From assembly GCA_964473255.1 (NCBI GenBank), contig CAYYOT010000017.1:7291-71290 (forward strand): 64,000 nt of DNA. Direction: 5' to 3'. The position numbers and the translations under genes are program-made. Of this stretch, positions 51,150 through 59,365 are shown in pieces. The DNA comes from Kuafuiihalomonas sp964473255. Lineage in GTDB: Bacteria > Myxococcota > Kuafuiibacteriia > Kuafuiibacteriales > Kuafuiibacteriaceae. Below the pieces are notes generated by a model. It did not search any database, was not told the origin of the DNA, and worked only from the letters and a program-made list of their open reading frames with translations. The stretch's first letter is position 1; each line of letters opens with the position of its first letter.

Positions 51150-51959
51150 ATGCGGTCGACCAAGGAGCGACTATACCGGATCATCTTCGAGGCCGAGACG
51201 CCGACGGGAAAGCTCTTCGACGTGCTGCTCCTCCTGGCGATCGTGGGTTCGATCCTGGCCGTGATCCTGGAGAGCGTGGATTCGATAGCGATCCGCTACG
51301 GCTCCGAGCTCGACGCGATCGAGTGGGTCTTCACGATTCTCTTCACCATCGAGTACGCCGTGCGGCTGTTCGTTTCGCCGCGGCCCGCCGGGTATGCCAC
51401 GAGCTTCTTCGGGTTGGTGGATCTCTTTTCGGTCTTGCCCAGCTACCTCGGGCTGGTCTTCCAGGGGAGCGACTCGCTGGTCGTCATCCGTGGTTTGAGA
51501 TTGCTCCGAGTGTTCCGGGTCCTGAAACTCGGACGTTTCTTGGGCGAGGGTGAGATACTCCTGAGGGCCCTCTCCGCTTCCCGGTTCAAGGTCACGGTCT
51601 TCCTCGGCGCGGTCCTCGCTGGTGTCCTGATTCTGGGTACCGCGATGTACATCATCGAGGGTCCAGCCAACGGCTTCTCCAACATCCCGGAAGGCATGTA
51701 CTGGGCCATCGTCACCCTGACGACGGTGGGCTATGGCGACTTTGCGCCCTCAACCCCCTTGGGGCGGCTGCTCGCCGCGGCGGCCATGATAATCGGGTAC
51801 GGCATCATCGCGGTTCCGACCGGGATCGTCTCGGCCGAGATCGCGGCCGCCGGACGCGAGGCGGCGGCAGCCCGAAGATGCGAGCGATGCCAGCTCGAGG
51901 GACACCAGTCCGATTCCAACTACTGCCGGCGATGCGGAGATCGCCTCTCGGCGACCTAA
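51150..51959 (+). CDS. Voltage-gated-type potassium channel with C-terminal zinc ribbon
   Basis: The 269-residue protein has six helices: S1-S4 (an Arg-rich S4 around VVIRGLRLLRVFRVLKL), pore helix and selectivity filter TLTTVGYGDFAP, then S6 (AAAAMIIGYGIIAVPTGIV). The filter TVGYGD predicts K+ selectivity. After S6 a short helix leads to a Cys4 zinc ribbon (CERCQLEGHQSDSNYCRRCG). It would sit in the inner membrane as a tetramer. Short bacterial Kv channels normally end after S6; the ribbon is an added cytoplasmic domain. Confidence 0.92.
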   Translation: MRSTKERLYRIIFEAETPTGKLFDVLLLLAIVGSILAVILESVDSIAIRYGSELDAIEWVFTILFTIEYAVRLFVSPRPAGYATSFFGLVDLFSVLPSYLGLVFQGSDSLVVIRGLRLLRVFRVLKLGRFLGEGEILLRALSASRFKVTVFLGAVLAGVLILGTAMYIIEGPANGFSNIPEGMYWAIVTLTTVGYGDFAPSTPLGRLLAAAAMIIGYGIIAVPTGIVSAEIAAAGREAAAARRCERCQLEGHQSDSNYCRRCGDRLSAT

Positions 51960-52003
51960 CTCGCACTTTGCTGGCGCCGGCCCTTGTGCAACGTAAGGGG
52001 GCC

Positions 52004-52729
52004 ATGGGTCGGACCTTCGAAAACCGAAAGCAGGCCATGGCCAAACGCGGCGACCGGGACGCCAAAGCCTTCACCCGCGCCGGACGCCAGATCAGCATGG
52101 CCGTCAAGTCCGGCGGACCCGACCCCGACGCGAACCCTGCGCTTCGTCGGGCCGTGCAGAACGCCCGCGCCGTGAACATGCCCAAGGATCGCATTCAGGC
52201 CGCGATCGACAAGGCGGCGGGCGCCTCCGATTCCGAGGACTACCAGGACATCCTGTACGAAGGGTACGGGCCTCACGGGATCGCCCTGCTCGTCGAGGCC
52301 GCGACCGACAACACCCAGCGGACGGTCGCCAACGTTCGCTTCGCCTTCCGTAAAGGCAACGGCAACCTCGGCACGTCGGGGAGCGTCTCTTTCCTTTTCG
52401 ACCGCTTCGGGCACTTTCACCTCGAGCCGGAGGGCGTCGACCGCGACGAGCTCGAGCTCGAGCTGATCGACCACGGGCTCGAAGAGCTGCTCGACGCGAC
52501 CGACGACGAGGGACGCGCCACGCTCCTGGTTCGGTGCGCCCGCGATGGATTCGGAGCCATGCAGGCCGCGCTCGAGGCGAAAGGCATCGAGCCGATTTCG
52601 TCTTCGATCGACTGGGTACCCAAGACCACCACCGAGCTCACCGACGAGCAGGAAGAGGAAGTGGTCGCCTTGATCGAGCGGCTAGAGAACGACGACGACG
52701 TGCAGAAGGTATTCACCAACCTGGCGTAG
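52004..52729 (+). CDS. yebC: YebC/PmpR family protein
   Basis: ATG 52004 gives 241 residues, the usual length. The N-terminal block reads MGRTFENRKQAMAKRGDRDAK rather than the more common AGHSKWANIKHRK, with three-domain family phrases NMPKDRIQAAIDKA, YEGYGPHGIALLVE, TDNTQRTVANVR and GNLGTSGSVSFLF. Members act as DNA-binding regulators or, as shown for some, assist translation of polyproline-type sequences. The variant N-terminus matches the YeeN-like subfamily. Confidence 0.93.
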   Translation: MGRTFENRKQAMAKRGDRDAKAFTRAGRQISMAVKSGGPDPDANPALRRAVQNARAVNMPKDRIQAAIDKAAGASDSEDYQDILYEGYGPHGIALLVEAATDNTQRTVANVRFAFRKGNGNLGTSGSVSFLFDRFGHFHLEPEGVDRDELELELIDHGLEELLDATDDEGRATLLVRCARDGFGAMQAALEAKGIEPISSSIDWVPKTTTELTDEQEEEVVALIERLENDDDVQKVFTNLA

Positions 52730-52836
52730 CGGCCCCGGCGGCTCTCGGGGCTCCGACGGACGGGATCGCGGTCATCGACCGAAGAACGGATACGAACTTC
52801 CTTGAAACTGAGGGCTGCGCTGCTAGCTTCGGCTCG

Positions 52837-53466
52837 ATGCCGCATGGCCCCAACATCTCAGGCTTAACCCTGAGAAGCAGTGCGTTCCTCGCCGGGTCGT
52901 TGCTGTTGAGTCCCCTCGGCTTCGCCCAAGACGCCGACGTTCCCTCGGTCTCGACCTCGAGCGCGGCTGATGCGCAGGTGGAAGACGACGAGTGCCGATT
53001 GTTCGGCACCGACGACGATCGAGCGACCAATGCGTCGACCCGTGAGTACCAGCTCCGGATGGTTCGTCCGGGTACCCACTACATCGACATCGTGCAGACC
53101 GGTAGCTGGGGGGAGCCCACAGAGGTTTCCTTCATGGGGTTCGAGCTCCTGGATACCAGCGTGGATTCGGACGGCGAACCCTACGCGACGGTGACGATCG
53201 ATGACGCGCTCGGGGTTTGCGAGCCGGGCGAGTACGAGCTCGTCGTGGACGATGACCTCGGCCCGCACGCTCGCGTGCTGGCGGTCTTCGACGGCATCGT
53301 CCTGCTCGAGCTCCACGGAGACCTCCGCTATCTCCGAGCCGACTTCGTGCGGAAGCGGCCGGTCTTCAAGATGAGCTGGCAGAGCTCGTACAGCATGCCG
53401 GCGCCGAGCAGCGGGGCGTCGAAGAGCAAAGCCAAGCGAAGGCGGCCGCGGAGACGTCGGAAGTAG
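52837..53466 (+). CDS. Secreted protein with very basic C-terminal tail, unknown
   Basis: The product is 209 residues with a signal peptide (cleavage near GFAQ, residue 31). A beta-rich domain follows (REYQLRMVRPGTHYIDIVQTGSWGEP, SFMGFELLDTSVDSDGEPYATVTIDDALG, CEPGEYELVV), probably a sandwich. The last 20 residues are Lys/Arg-rich. I recognise no family. The stop directly abuts the stop of the convergent dual-kinase gene (no intergenic base). Confidence 0.66.
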   Translation: MPHGPNISGLTLRSSAFLAGSLLLSPLGFAQDADVPSVSTSSAADAQVEDDECRLFGTDDDRATNASTREYQLRMVRPGTHYIDIVQTGSWGEPTEVSFMGFELLDTSVDSDGEPYATVTIDDALGVCEPGEYELVVDDDLGPHARVLAVFDGIVLLELHGDLRYLRADFVRKRPVFKMSWQSSYSMPAPSSGASKSKAKRRRPRRRRK

Positions 53467-56130
53467 CTACCACTCGTCGGGGTCGCAATCGACGATCTCG
53501 CCGGAGTGGGTGTGGCCCTCCCGGCAGGACCCCGTGGGCCCGATTCTTGGAATCGGGGCCTTGATGTATCGACCCGAGTTCGCCGTCCCGTAGACGAACA
53601 TCTTGGGGCGCCCGTCCCCGTCCAGGTCGGCGACCGCGGCGCACGTGAACTCGGCCGTGCGCCGGCTTCCTGGTTCGATGGTCTCGCACGCGTATCTGTA
53701 GAACATGCGACCGTTCGGCCGCACTCCGATGCACGAGAACTCGTCACAAGCGGTCGGCGACCTCGAGTAGCAGCGACGACTGCAGTCTCGATTATCGAAA
53801 TACTCCGGCTCCGAACCACCCGGTCCATCGGCTTTGATGGCCGCGTAGAAGTCCATTTCGGCGCGGAACTGTTCTTGTCCGACGCGGATCGCAGCCAGGA
53901 ACTGGCGGGCCTCCGCGCTCCGGGCCATGAGCTCATACCGCGTCATCCCTTCCTTCGAGGGTCCCGTCGGCGAAGCTGCAGGCCGAAGAGCGTCGTCTCT
54001 GTGCTCTTGAAACGATTCCCCGTTTTCGCGGCGGGCGCCCGAGGCCGGTGGGGGGCGCTGCTTTCGTCGAGTAGCGTCACTTCCGAGGGACGGGGTCGGC
54101 GTAGAGGCGGGAGCAGTGCTCGGAGCCGCCTTCACGGACGCTTGCTGCATGACGCTCGCTTCGGCGCGACTCGAGGACTCGGAGTACGCTCCGGCGACGA
54201 GCCGCAGACCGATGCCGACGACACCGATGAGCGCGATGGCGGCCCAGGGCCCCAGCGCCGGCATACTCCAGCCCGACTTCCTCTTCGCCGGACCGCGGCG
54301 TTCCCGACAGCGAGGGCAGCTGGCCTCGAAATGAAGAGCTCCGCAGTCTTGGCAGCGACTGGCCCGGGTCGAGACCTCGTCGGGTGACCGCCCGCGGGAG
54401 AGGGCCTTCAGCTCGGCGGCCAGGCTCCGAGCGCTCGGCGGACGCTGCGTCGGATCGACCGACAGGCAGCGAAGGATGAGCTGACGAAGCTGCGGATGCA
54501 CCGTGGGCGATATCGGCTCCGGCCCCGCTTTTTGCGCGCGGGCCAGAGCCGCGATCATGGGCCACGGTCCGAGTTCTTTCGAAATAGCAAAGGGGAACCG
54601 GCCGGTGCACGCCTCGTAGAGGACGACGCCCAAAGCGAACAGGTCGGTCGCCGCACTCGCTCCAGCTCCGGCGAGCAGCTCGGGCGCCAGGTACAGCGGC
54701 GTGCCCAAGACATCGCCGGTCTTGGTCATGGTAGCGTCGCCCGCGAGGCGCGCCACGCCAAAATCGAGGACCTTGATCCGCATCGGTGAGCGGCCGGTGA
54801 CGAAGAGGTTGCTGGGCTTGAGATCGCGGTGCAGGACGCCGCGCTCATGCGCCAGCGTTAGCGCGTCGGCGATCTGACGACCGAGCTCGATGACGTCCTC
54901 CGATATCCACGAGCCCTCGCCGTTCAGAGCCACGTCCAGCGCCGAGCCCTCAAGCAGTTCCATGGGCACGAACAGCTGTCCCTCGTGGGTGAAGGGCGGT
55001 TCGATGGAGACGAGGTTCGGGTGACTGAGGTCGGCGAGGATCCTCGCTTCGCGGGCGAGTCGAGCCTGACTTCGCTCATCTCGGCTGTGCTCGGGCCGAA
55101 GGGCCTTGATCGCGAAATCTCGATTCAGCGCGCGGTGTCGCGCTCGGTAGACGATGCCGTGAGCCCCCTGACCGATCACGGCGTCCAGCTGCCAGTCGCC
55201 CACCTCGCGCGGAAGGTTGGCGTCCCGACGGGCGCCCGCCGAGACCACCGTGGGGTCGACCGCTGGCTCGTCCCGCTCGGTCGGGGCGCCGAATCCCAGC
55301 ACCCGCTCGACGATCTGGTGGGCCGACGGACGGCGTTCCGGATCGAGCTCGAGTGCCTGCATCACCAGGCGCGCGAGCTCGGGGTCGATCCGAGGTGCAC
55401 GGTGCAGAAGTGGCACGATCGGCTCCCCGGATGCTCGACGGATGACCTGCTCGACGGGCGTCGGCGCCGGGTCCGGCAAAGTGCCGGCGAGCAGCTGGTA
55501 GACCGTGGCTCCCCACGCGAAGACATCGGCTGCCGCCTCCACTGCTTCGCCTCGAGCCTGCTCCGGCGCCATGTACGCCGGCGTACCCATGATCTGGCCT
55601 TGAGCCGTCAGCGGGGCCGTGCCTTCGGGAAGGTAGGTCCGAGCCAGACCGAAGTCGGCGAGACGACCATCGGCGAACGTCTCATCCCCGAACAGGAAGT
55701 TGGCCGGCTTCACGTCCCGATGCACGATCCCGAGGGAAGCGGCGTGCGCCAGCGCTTCGGCGAGATGGGCCGCGACCGACAGCGCGGCTTCCAAGTTGAC
55801 CCGCGGGTCGTTCACCAGTCGGTCGGCGAGCGATGCGCCCGGCATCAGCTCCATCACCAAGTATGAAACTTGCGTCGCGGGATCGTGGCCCGCGTCGAGT
55901 ACGCGCACACAGCGGGGATGGTCGAGACGCAGGGCCATCCGCGCCTCGCGTTCGAATCGTCGGGCGTTCTCTTCGCCGGCGAGTTCCAGGATCTTCACCG
56001 CGACTCGGGGTCCCGGGGTCTCGAGGTCCATCGCGAGGTACACGGAGGCCATGCCGCCTCGACCGAGCGGCTTCTCCAGCAGCCAGCGCGACCCCAGCAC
56101 CGTGCCCGCAGTGACAGTCGACTTCGTCAC
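53467..56130 (-). CDS. Receptor with two tandem Ser/Thr kinase domains, zinc ribbon and pilin-like ectodomain
   Basis: The 887-residue protein has kinase 1 at about 15-280 (G-loop GRGGMASVYLA, Lys46, HRD 137-139, DFG 159-161) and kinase 2 at 313-580 (GQGAHGIVYRA, Lys342, HRD 434-436, DFG 456-458). Both have all catalytic residues. A Cys4 zinc ribbon (593-608) precedes one transmembrane helix (629-648). A low-complexity stalk and a C-terminal domain (about 760-887) with several cysteines and FTCAAVADLDGDG follow, resembling the globular part of type IV pilin-like proteins of myxobacteria. Each receptor thus carries two kinases. It overlaps the M48 gene by 4 bp. Confidence 0.9.
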   Translation of the reverse strand: MTKSTVTAGTVLGSRWLLEKPLGRGGMASVYLAMDLETPGPRVAVKILELAGEENARRFEREARMALRLDHPRCVRVLDAGHDPATQVSYLVMELMPGASLADRLVNDPRVNLEAALSVAAHLAEALAHAASLGIVHRDVKPANFLFGDETFADGRLADFGLARTYLPEGTAPLTAQGQIMGTPAYMAPEQARGEAVEAAADVFAWGATVYQLLAGTLPDPAPTPVEQVIRRASGEPIVPLLHRAPRIDPELARLVMQALELDPERRPSAHQIVERVLGFGAPTERDEPAVDPTVVSAGARRDANLPREVGDWQLDAVIGQGAHGIVYRARHRALNRDFAIKALRPEHSRDERSQARLAREARILADLSHPNLVSIEPPFTHEGQLFVPMELLEGSALDVALNGEGSWISEDVIELGRQIADALTLAHERGVLHRDLKPSNLFVTGRSPMRIKVLDFGVARLAGDATMTKTGDVLGTPLYLAPELLAGAGASAATDLFALGVVLYEACTGRFPFAISKELGPWPMIAALARAQKAGPEPISPTVHPQLRQLILRCLSVDPTQRPPSARSLAAELKALSRGRSPDEVSTRASRCQDCGALHFEASCPRCRERRGPAKRKSGWSMPALGPWAAIALIGVVGIGLRLVAGAYSESSSRAEASVMQQASVKAAPSTAPASTPTPSLGSDATRRKQRPPPASGARRENGESFQEHRDDALRPAASPTGPSKEGMTRYELMARSAEARQFLAAIRVGQEQFRAEMDFYAAIKADGPGGSEPEYFDNRDCSRRCYSRSPTACDEFSCIGVRPNGRMFYRYACETIEPGSRRTAEFTCAAVADLDGDGRPKMFVYGTANSGRYIKAPIPRIGPTGSCREGHTHSGEIVDCDPDEW

Positions 56131-57212
56131 GGCTCGGTCGGAGGGCTCTCGGTCTCCGCCGGCAGCTCACCCCATACCTCCTCGAGTTGCTCTTGGAATG
56201 CTTCCAGCTGATCCGCTGGAATAGGTCCGTCTGCGAATCGAGGTTCGGCTCCCAACCCTTCGAGAGCTTCGAGCCCGTTGGCCTCGGCGGCCGCCTGCTC
56301 TCGATACCGCACGAAGTTTGGCACCGCGACCGCACCCAAGATGCCCGCGATGGCCACCGTGACGAACACGCCGGGCCCGACGAGCCCGCCGGCGAAGCCC
56401 ATCAGGGGAGCGAAGGGATAAGCCAAGGGATTACGGTTGGGCGGCCGGACACCGATCCGCTCGGAACCGACGGCCAGCGCCGCGATCCGCTTCGGCGTGA
56501 AGGGGTGACTTCGGTTCAGCTCGACGACGGCCGGCCAAAAACGCCCCAGCTCTCGAGCCTGCTCCGCGTACGCCTTCACGTTGAATCGTCCGGCGAGGCG
56601 CCCGCCGCTGGCCAGCACGGAGAGGCCGCGAAGGGCACCGGCCAAGTCCTGCGCCGCATGGCGGCCGGTGCGATCACACGAGTACTCACAAGCGCGGGAG
56701 AAGGCGGGCCCCAGCAGCGGCACGAGTCGAGCGGGGAGAAGAAAAGGCATCCAGCGCAGATGGCCGAGCGCCACGTGGCCAAGCTCGTGCCCGATGACGA
56801 AGTCCAACGCGCCGGGATGACCTTCACAGCCCTCCACGATCTCGGTGTAGAGGACGATGAAGTTACGACCCGCGTACCGCGTCGCGAACGCATTCAAGAC
56901 TCCGCGCTCGTTGAGCAGATACGCCGCGGGCGGACGCTCCATTCCCAAGCGCGCGCTCGCATCCAGCACCTTCTGGTATAACTCGGGATACTGTTGAGGG
57001 CCCAGACGGACGCCTTCCGCTCGCAGGTTTGCGATGAGGATCGCCTGTCCCATCGTGATGCCCAATGCCACCGCCACCACCGGGATGAGTCCCAACCCCA
57101 AAGTGACGACGACCAAGGTCAACCATCCCGCCGCCGCGACCAGCACCATGACGAGACTGAGTCGTTTTTCTCGAGCACTCCGCAGGTGCTCGAGGTCCGC
57201 ACTCGCCGCCAT
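56127..57212 (-). CDS. M48-family membrane protease with embedded pilin-like helix
   Basis: From ATG 57212 the protein has 361 residues. Two N-terminal helices (19-61) are followed by the peptidase domain with HELGHVALGH and a third ligand in ACEYSCDRTG. After a further stretch comes the segment VAIAGILGAVAVPNFVRYREQ, which closely mimics the N-terminal helix of type IV pilins, and a soluble acidic end. The usual prepilin leader and GFTLIE are missing. Related to HtpX-like proteases. The stop overlaps the dual-kinase start, so a shared signalling role is likely (inference). Confidence 0.85.
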   Translation of the reverse strand: MAASADLEHLRSAREKRLSLVMVLVAAAGWLTLVVVTLGLGLIPVVAVALGITMGQAILIANLRAEGVRLGPQQYPELYQKVLDASARLGMERPPAAYLLNERGVLNAFATRYAGRNFIVLYTEIVEGCEGHPGALDFVIGHELGHVALGHLRWMPFLLPARLVPLLGPAFSRACEYSCDRTGRHAAQDLAGALRGLSVLASGGRLAGRFNVKAYAEQARELGRFWPAVVELNRSHPFTPKRIAALAVGSERIGVRPPNRNPLAYPFAPLMGFAGGLVGPGVFVTVAIAGILGAVAVPNFVRYREQAAAEANGLEALEGLGAEPRFADGPIPADQLEAFQEQLEEVWGELPAETESPPTEP

Positions 57213-57355
57213 ACCTTCGATGTACCACGGACGGATTACCGGCTCGAAATTGACGGCCCATGCGGCCCGGCAACCGTCCGTACGCGCATGTGGTACCTGG
57301 GCGGAGGGGGGCATGTCGGGTGCGCGCCTCGCTCCCACCGTGGTAGTCGAAGCCT

Positions 57356-57937
57356 GTGCCAAGCGAGAGGAAGCAGTGGAGGCCCGTAAGTCGCTCGCGA
57401 ACGACGATGACCGAGCTCATGGTCCCGAGTTACGCGAACTTCGGAGGAAAGGTGCACGGAGGCATCCTATTGCGCCTGATGGACCAGGTCGCCTACGCGA
57501 CCGCATCCAAACACGCGGGCACCTACTGCGTGACGGTCAGCATCCACGGGGTCCACTTCCGCGCTCCCGTGGAGGTGGGGAATCTCGTATCGATGCGAGC
57601 CTCCGTGAACTATGTCGGACAAACGTCGATGCTCGTGGGAATCCACGTCGATGCCGAAGACGTGTCGACGTCGGAGGTGAGGCACACCAACACCAGCTAC
57701 TTCTGGATGGTCGCCAAGAACGAAGACGGTTCGAGTGCCGAAGTTCCCGGTCTAATCCTCGAGACGCGAGAGGATCTACGGCGATGCCTGGAGGCGATCA
57801 AGCGCCGGGAGCTCACCGCCCGCTACGATTCCAAGTTCGACAACGCTCGGAGCGGTCTCGCTCTGGCCAAAGAGATCCCCTCGCTGGATCATCATCGCGT
57901 TCGGCTGGCGGCTGACTTCGACCAGACGACGCTGTAG
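57356..57937 (+). CDS. Acyl-CoA thioesterase, hotdog fold (YciA/ACOT type)
   Basis: The GTG start at 57356 gives 193 residues. RPVSRSRTTMTELMVPSYANFGGKVHGG, with the catalytic Asp in LMDQVAYATA, and VHFRAPVEVGNLVSMRASV, are family phrases. It hydrolyses acyl-CoA to free acid and CoA. The C-terminal extension (about 145-193) is longer than in YciA. Divergent from the M48 gene. Confidence 0.9.
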   Translation: MPSERKQWRPVSRSRTTMTELMVPSYANFGGKVHGGILLRLMDQVAYATASKHAGTYCVTVSIHGVHFRAPVEVGNLVSMRASVNYVGQTSMLVGIHVDAEDVSTSEVRHTNTSYFWMVAKNEDGSSAEVPGLILETREDLRRCLEAIKRRELTARYDSKFDNARSGLALAKEIPSLDHHRVRLAADFDQTTL

Positions 57938-57997
57938 CCTCGGCATCAAGACCCTATTTCCCCGGCGACCCCCGGAGCGCGAGTCAGGAGTTCAGGC

Positions 57998-58528
57998 ATG
58001 CGACGATACGATCGAGGGCCGGAAACCGAACGCCTCGTTCTCCGGGCAGCGACGCCGGCCGACGCGGAAGCCGTCTTCGCGTTCAACACTCATCCGGAGG
58101 TCATGCGCTACACCGGCGAACCCATGCCGAGGTCGGTGAAGGACGTCCGAGACATGCTTGCCGCCTACCCCGACTTCGAACGTCACGGCTACGGTCGATG
58201 GCTTTGCGTAGAAAAGAAGAGCAGCCGCGTAATCGGCTTCGCCGGACTCAAGGTGCTGGAGGAGCTCGGCGAGGTCGACCTCGGCTACCGGCTGCTTCCC
58301 GAGTTCTGGGGGCGGGGCCTCGCGACCGAAGCCGCTTCGGCCTGCGTTGGCTTCGGTCTGGACGGGCTGCGACTGAAGTCGATCATCGGGTTGGTCCTTC
58401 CCGAGAATCTGGCTTCCATTCGCGTGCTGGAGAAGGTGGGCATGACCTTCGACGGAGCCACCTCATACGGAGGCGACCCATGTCTTCGCTATCGCATCAC
58501 CGCACGGTCGGATCGTCATCGATGCTGA
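57998..58528 (+). CDS. GNAT family N-acetyltransferase (RimJ/RimL-like)
   Basis: The 176-residue product starts behind CAGGAG. It begins TERLVLRAATPADAEAVFAF, has the CoA-binding loop LLPEFWGRGLATEAASA and the final motif PENLASIRVLEKVGM. This is the RimJ/RimL-type that acetylates N-termini of proteins or antibiotics; the substrate is unknown. It is 60 bp after the thioesterase stop and may share its transcript. Confidence 0.93.
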   Translation: MRRYDRGPETERLVLRAATPADAEAVFAFNTHPEVMRYTGEPMPRSVKDVRDMLAAYPDFERHGYGRWLCVEKKSSRVIGFAGLKVLEELGEVDLGYRLLPEFWGRGLATEAASACVGFGLDGLRLKSIIGLVLPENLASIRVLEKVGMTFDGATSYGGDPCLRYRITARSDRHRC

Positions 58529-58606
58529 CCGCTCCGGAGGCGCTCACGACTTGACGAGCCACTTTGCCTCGCACACCGTCTCCCTGGCTCCGGGTGAGTC
58601 AGAATT

Positions 58607-59365
58607 CTAGCGCACTTCGCTCGGCCGTCGCGCGAGGTAGAGCTTTTCGATACATACGTCCTGGTTGTTGCTGAGGCGGCCGGTCCCCGCGGTCATGCCC
58701 CAGTAGACGACCGACTGGCCGCCGAAGATGTCGCTGACGATCTTCGCCGAGTACGAGGCCTTCGGAGCGCCGTCGAGGAAAATCTTCAGCTGTCCATCCG
58801 CGGGTTCCCACGTGATGCGCAGAGGGTGGCGCTCTCCGTCCTCTAGGTTGTCCAGCTCGACGATGCGGGCATCGCTCTGCCGGTGGTACGGGTCTCCGTC
58901 CCGCAGCAGCGCCATGTGGTCGGCCGCTGGATCGTTGATGTGCGCATTGCGGTACGTATCGAACTCGATGCCCAAAGAGGGAACGAGGCCAGCGAAACCC
59001 ATGCCCTCACCGCGAAACCCGGTTTGCACGGTCGGATGGAAGACGAACACGATCCCGTCGGCTCCCTCTTCGTCCTTCTCGCCGAGGACCAGGTCCAGCC
59101 TCATTTCGAAGGAACGGGCCAGGTCGATGGGACGCTTGAACCAGGCAGACCCGCTCACGTACGGACGGTCGGGGGTGAGCCGTATGCAGCTCTCGCTGAT
59201 CAACGAAGCGCTGCCGCCCAGACGAAAGTCTCGGACCGTGCTCTGCGCATTGGCGAGCCCGAGCGGGAAAGTGCCCAGCGCGAGAGCCAGCAGCATACGA
59301 TACGCCAGCGGCACGTTCCGGTCGTACCACGTGGCGCGCGCGAACATGTAGCGGAGACGAGCCAT
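58607..59365 (-). CDS. Secreted L-type (legume-like) lectin domain protein
   Basis: ATG 59365 shares one base with the stop of the cryptochrome gene (TGATG). The 252-residue protein has a signal-like segment (MLLALALGTFPLGLANAQ, about residues 24-41) and an L-type lectin fold with ISESCIRLTPDRPYVSGSAWF, GADGIVFVFHP, SLGIEFDTYRNAHINDPAADH and HPLRITWEPADGQLKIFLDG. Carbohydrate binding with calcium is typical of the fold. The two genes form a translationally coupled pair that makes little functional sense at first sight. Confidence 0.85.
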   Translation of the reverse strand: MARLRYMFARATWYDRNVPLAYRMLLALALGTFPLGLANAQSTVRDFRLGGSASLISESCIRLTPDRPYVSGSAWFKRPIDLARSFEMRLDLVLGEKDEEGADGIVFVFHPTVQTGFRGEGMGFAGLVPSLGIEFDTYRNAHINDPAADHMALLRDGDPYHRQSDARIVELDNLEDGERHPLRITWEPADGQLKIFLDGAPKASYSAKIVSDIFGGQSVVYWGMTAGTGRLSNNQDVCIEKLYLARRPSEVR

